A stretch of DNA of 35,683 nucleotides from Lachnospiraceae bacterium (lineage in GTDB: Bacteria; Bacillota; Clostridia; Lachnospirales; Lachnospiraceae), in assembly GCA_017436865.1 (NCBI GenBank), contig JAFSCH010000101.1, positions 1-35,683 on the forward strand, written 5' to 3'. Shown piece after piece: positions 33,609 to 35,683 of this stretch. The notes below the pieces were generated by a model. The model worked only from the letters and a program-made list of their open reading frames with translations. It did no database searches and had not been told where the DNA came from. The translations under genes were made by a program, and so were the position numbers. Each line of letters begins with the position of its first letter. Within the stretch, counting starts at the first letter, position 1.

Positions 33609-33894
33609 TACTAGGATTTTGCGAAGTCCGTTTTAATAAAACATAAATGAGTTTAGATGAAAATATTGTTCTGGATAAAAATTAAATGATTATATAGTTT
33701 TTAGGGAGATATCAAATGTAGAGGAAGTCTTTATTGTTATGATGGTGTAATCTAAAGGTAATAATGGAATTTCTTAATACAAGAAATATAATTTTATGAC
33801 TAAATAATTCAGGGATTGCTAGAAATGGAGTTTAGAGGTCTTGTGTGTACTTGAATTAATCATTTTAGAGAGTATGTGAAAAGGGGGAAGAAAA
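33609..33894 (+). other. AT-rich gap without a gene
   Basis: No frame over about 20 codons with recognisable sequence. A 7-bp stem ATTTCTT (33769-33775)/AAGAAAT (33781-33787) could be a weak terminator. The length and lack of structure fit a deletion scar, but nothing proves it. Confidence 0.35.
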
Positions 33895-34383
33895 ATGCAA
33901 AAAAGAATTGTTTCAGTATTATTTATGGTGATAGGAGTACTGGTTGGAACAATAATCGGAGGTGGAATTGTAGGAAAAAAAATATCTGAAGTAACTGAGA
34001 AGATGCGAAAACTTTCAGATAAACATTTTGCGTTATTTATGATGATGAATCGATGGGTAAAAATTAAACAAGATGGAAAATGTTTGGAGTCATATTTTAT
34101 ACAGAATGGATATAAAAATATAGCAGTATATGGGATGAGCTATGTAGGAGAAACTTTATTAAATGAATTGTATAATAGTGAAGTGAAAATAATGTATGGC
34201 ATAGATAAAAATACATATGAAATTTGCTCAGATATAAACATTGTTTTGCCAGAGGATGTAACAGATGAGGTTGATGCAATTATTGTGACAGCAATTTCTT
34301 TTTTTGATGAAATAAAAGAAAATTTGAGAGATAGCATCAGTTGTCCAATTCTTTCATTAGAAGATATTTTGTATGAAATTTAA
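33895..34383 (+). CDS. Small membrane-anchored Rossmann-like protein
   Basis: 162 residues. The N-terminal hydrophobic helix (about 4-27; VSVLFMVIGVLVGTIIGGG) has no clear cleavage site and probably anchors the protein. A short helical linker leads to the Rossmann-like module standing alone (about 72-160; NIAVYGMSYVGETLL, VKIMYGIDKN, VDAIIVTAISFFDEI). Unlike the other five proteins of the locus that carry this module, it has no enzyme domain. It may tether or recruit enzymes with similar modules to the membrane, or bind the shared ligand; that is speculation. GGGGGAAG precedes the ATG at good spacing. A 286-nt AT-rich gap without clear genes lies upstream. Confidence 0.72.
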   Translation: MQKRIVSVLFMVIGVLVGTIIGGGIVGKKISEVTEKMRKLSDKHFALFMMMNRWVKIKQDGKCLESYFIQNGYKNIAVYGMSYVGETLLNELYNSEVKIMYGIDKNTYEICSDINIVLPEDVTDEVDAIIVTAISFFDEIKENLRDSISCPILSLEDILYEI

Positions 34384-34418
34384 ATTTTATAAAAGTTGCA
34401 ATGGGAGTTGTAGATGAA

Positions 34419-35300
34419 ATGCATGTGGTGAAGATAACAGATGGACTTGGTAATCAAATGTTTCAGTATGCTTTTGCGAAAAAACTGCAAATGATAACAA
34501 AAAAAGATGTGTTTTTAGATACACGATTTATTAATCATGAAGATATTATTAATAGAGGAGAAACTCCACGCTTTATAAAGAATTATGATATTAGAGAGTA
34601 TGGGTTAGCGAAGTATAAAATAACATTACCCATTGCGGATAAGAGAGTTTTATCAAGATGGAATTACTTAACAAACAATAAAAAAAACACAGTAGTATCA
34701 TCATTAGCTATAAACAATATGTGGATATGGCAGTATAGAAATGAGTGTATGCAAGAGACAAAAAATATATGTTTAAATGATAGATTTGTATTACCTACAT
34801 ATTTTGAGGGATATTTTTTTAATTTGAATTATTACAATGACATTTTAGATATTTTGAGAAAAGAATTTACCCTAGCACAACCTATAAAGTTACCAGTATA
34901 TTTGAAGCGGGAATTAGAGAAGCAAAATACAGTTAGTATTCATGTTCGTAGAGGAGATTTTACAAGATTGTCACGAGATATATCAGAAAAGCCATACTAT
35001 AGAAACGCAATAGAGTGGATAGAAAGAAGGGTACATGAACCACAGTATTTAGTTTTCTCAGATGATATAAGTTGGGTGCAAGAGAATTTAGACATACAAG
35101 GAAAAAAAATTTATATTAGTAATTCACATTTTGCTGATTATGAAGAGATGGCTATTATGAAACATTGTAAACACAATATAATTGCTAATAGTACATTTAG
35201 TTATTGGGCGGCTTACCTCAATTCGAATAAAAATAAGATAGTGATATATCCAAAAAATTGGAGAAAAACAATAATTCCTAAGGAGTGGATTGGTATATAA
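34419..35300 (+). CDS. Family 11 glycosyltransferase (alpha-1,2-fucosyltransferase-like)
   Basis: About 293 residues, normal for GT11. Diagnostic motifs are the N-terminal ITDGLGNQMFQYAFA, the HVRRGDF donor-binding motif and the C-terminal HNIIANSTFSYWAAYL. It is expected to transfer fucose (or a similar deoxyhexose) from a GDP donor to a galactose-like residue at the 2-position. No GDP-fucose synthesis genes are in the window, so they must lie elsewhere if fucose is used. GGGAG 11 nt upstream supports ATG 34419; the in-frame ATG 34401 has no ribosome-binding site. Last gene of the module; 35 nt after the previous gene. Confidence 0.9.
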   Translation: MHVVKITDGLGNQMFQYAFAKKLQMITKKDVFLDTRFINHEDIINRGETPRFIKNYDIREYGLAKYKITLPIADKRVLSRWNYLTNNKKNTVVSSLAINNMWIWQYRNECMQETKNICLNDRFVLPTYFEGYFFNLNYYNDILDILRKEFTLAQPIKLPVYLKRELEKQNTVSIHVRRGDFTRLSRDISEKPYYRNAIEWIERRVHEPQYLVFSDDISWVQENLDIQGKKIYISNSHFADYEEMAIMKHCKHNIIANSTFSYWAAYLNSNKNKIVIYPKNWRKTIIPKEWIGI

Positions 35301-35683
35301 GAGATAGAAAAAGTGTATAAAACAGTGAGATAGAAATGTTTAATTGTTGCTTGAATGCATTATTACAAATAAAAGAAAGAAAAGAAGTAATATATAATAT
35401 TTATATAAATAGTGATGTGGCTGGTTTTTTGCAATTCTGAGGAATGTAGCAGATTATATAAGTTATGCAGAGTAGCAAGGATGGATTCCATATGTAAGAT
35501 ATGGAAAAAAGTTCTTTATTCTGAGAAACAAATATTATTAGGTACTCAACTTTCCCACTAGTAAAGTTGGAGAATACGCTTAATAATTCAAGCAAAATAA
35601 TTTAACAAATTGGTGTATTGACATAAAAATAGCACCAAATCTTTGATATAATAAGTTCACCACAAACAACATTACACAAAGGA
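35301..35683 (+). promoter_or_regulatory. AT-rich intergenic end with promoter for the next unit
   Basis: No convincing gene. TATAAT at 35647-35652 has an extended -10 (TGA before it), followed by AAGTTCA as at 18959-18965. TTGACA at 35618-35623 is 23 nt away, too far for a standard -35. AAAGGA at the edge may be a ribosome-binding site or part of a leader. An imperfect hairpin (CAACTTT...AAAGTTG) lies near 35550-35570. Confidence 0.45.

Overview
The window comes from a motile, low-GC Firmicute. Two tandem flagellins of the Lachnospiraceae type (N-termini [15 protein letters not shown]), strong GGGG/GGAGG ribosome-binding sites, AT-rich intergenic DNA with Firmicute promoters, and multiplied Rpn-type nuclease genes all point to Clostridia, family Lachnospiraceae (Roseburia/Agathobacter/Butyrivibrio relatives). 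I do not assign a genus. Every convincing gene is on the + strand. I see no rRNA, tRNA, CRISPR array or insertion sequence.

Layout. (1) 1-3950: two flagellin genes. The first has a sigma-28-type promoter and a leader that may bind CsrA. A repeated RNA box plus hairpin lies before each flagellin gene. (2) 4059-8489: three paralogous GT2-TPR glycosyltransferases and one plain GT2, ending in a strong terminator; these are probably flagellin glycosyltransferases. (3) 8500-13902: a 1455-residue secreted, membrane-anchored, multi-domain surface protein, followed by a response-regulator-like DNA-binding protein. (4) 14126-17766: a cytidylyltransferase-dehydrogenase fusion and two tandem TIM-barrel epimerase paralogues, the first of which has lost its metal ligands. 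(5) 17827-18893: an Rpn-family nuclease gene. (6) 18930-24596: class II aldolase, FGGY kinase, iron-type alcohol dehydrogenase, LicC-like nucleotidyltransferase and TagB/TagF-like phosphotransferase. (7) 24597-26471: a graveyard with an AAA-ATPase remnant, an Rpn pseudogene and an intact Rpn-like gene. (8) 26516-35300: an AT-rich glycan module with GT4, a beta-propeller transferase-like protein, radical SAM, two methyltransferase-like proteins, GT2, a small membrane-anchored Rossmann protein and an alpha-1,2-fucosyltransferase-like GT11. The last bases carry a promoter for the next unit.

How the genes may work together (inference). The locus looks like a flagellin or cell-surface glycosylation island. 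Regions 4 and 6 contain what is needed to build an unusual polyol or sugar phosphate (isomerase/epimerase, kinase, aldolase, two types of reductase), activate it with CTP (two nucleotidyltransferases) and transfer it as a phosphodiester (TagF-like enzyme). The nucleotidyltransferase/TagF-like pair next to flagellin glycosyltransferases recalls the C. difficile 'type A' flagellin modification locus, but the metabolic genes around it differ. Region 8 would extend, methylate and fucosylate the glycan. Two themes run through regions 4-8: a small Rossmann-like module fused to unrelated catalytic domains in six proteins, and related promoters with hairpin-bearing leaders in front of several sub-operons, suggesting attenuation or antitermination control.
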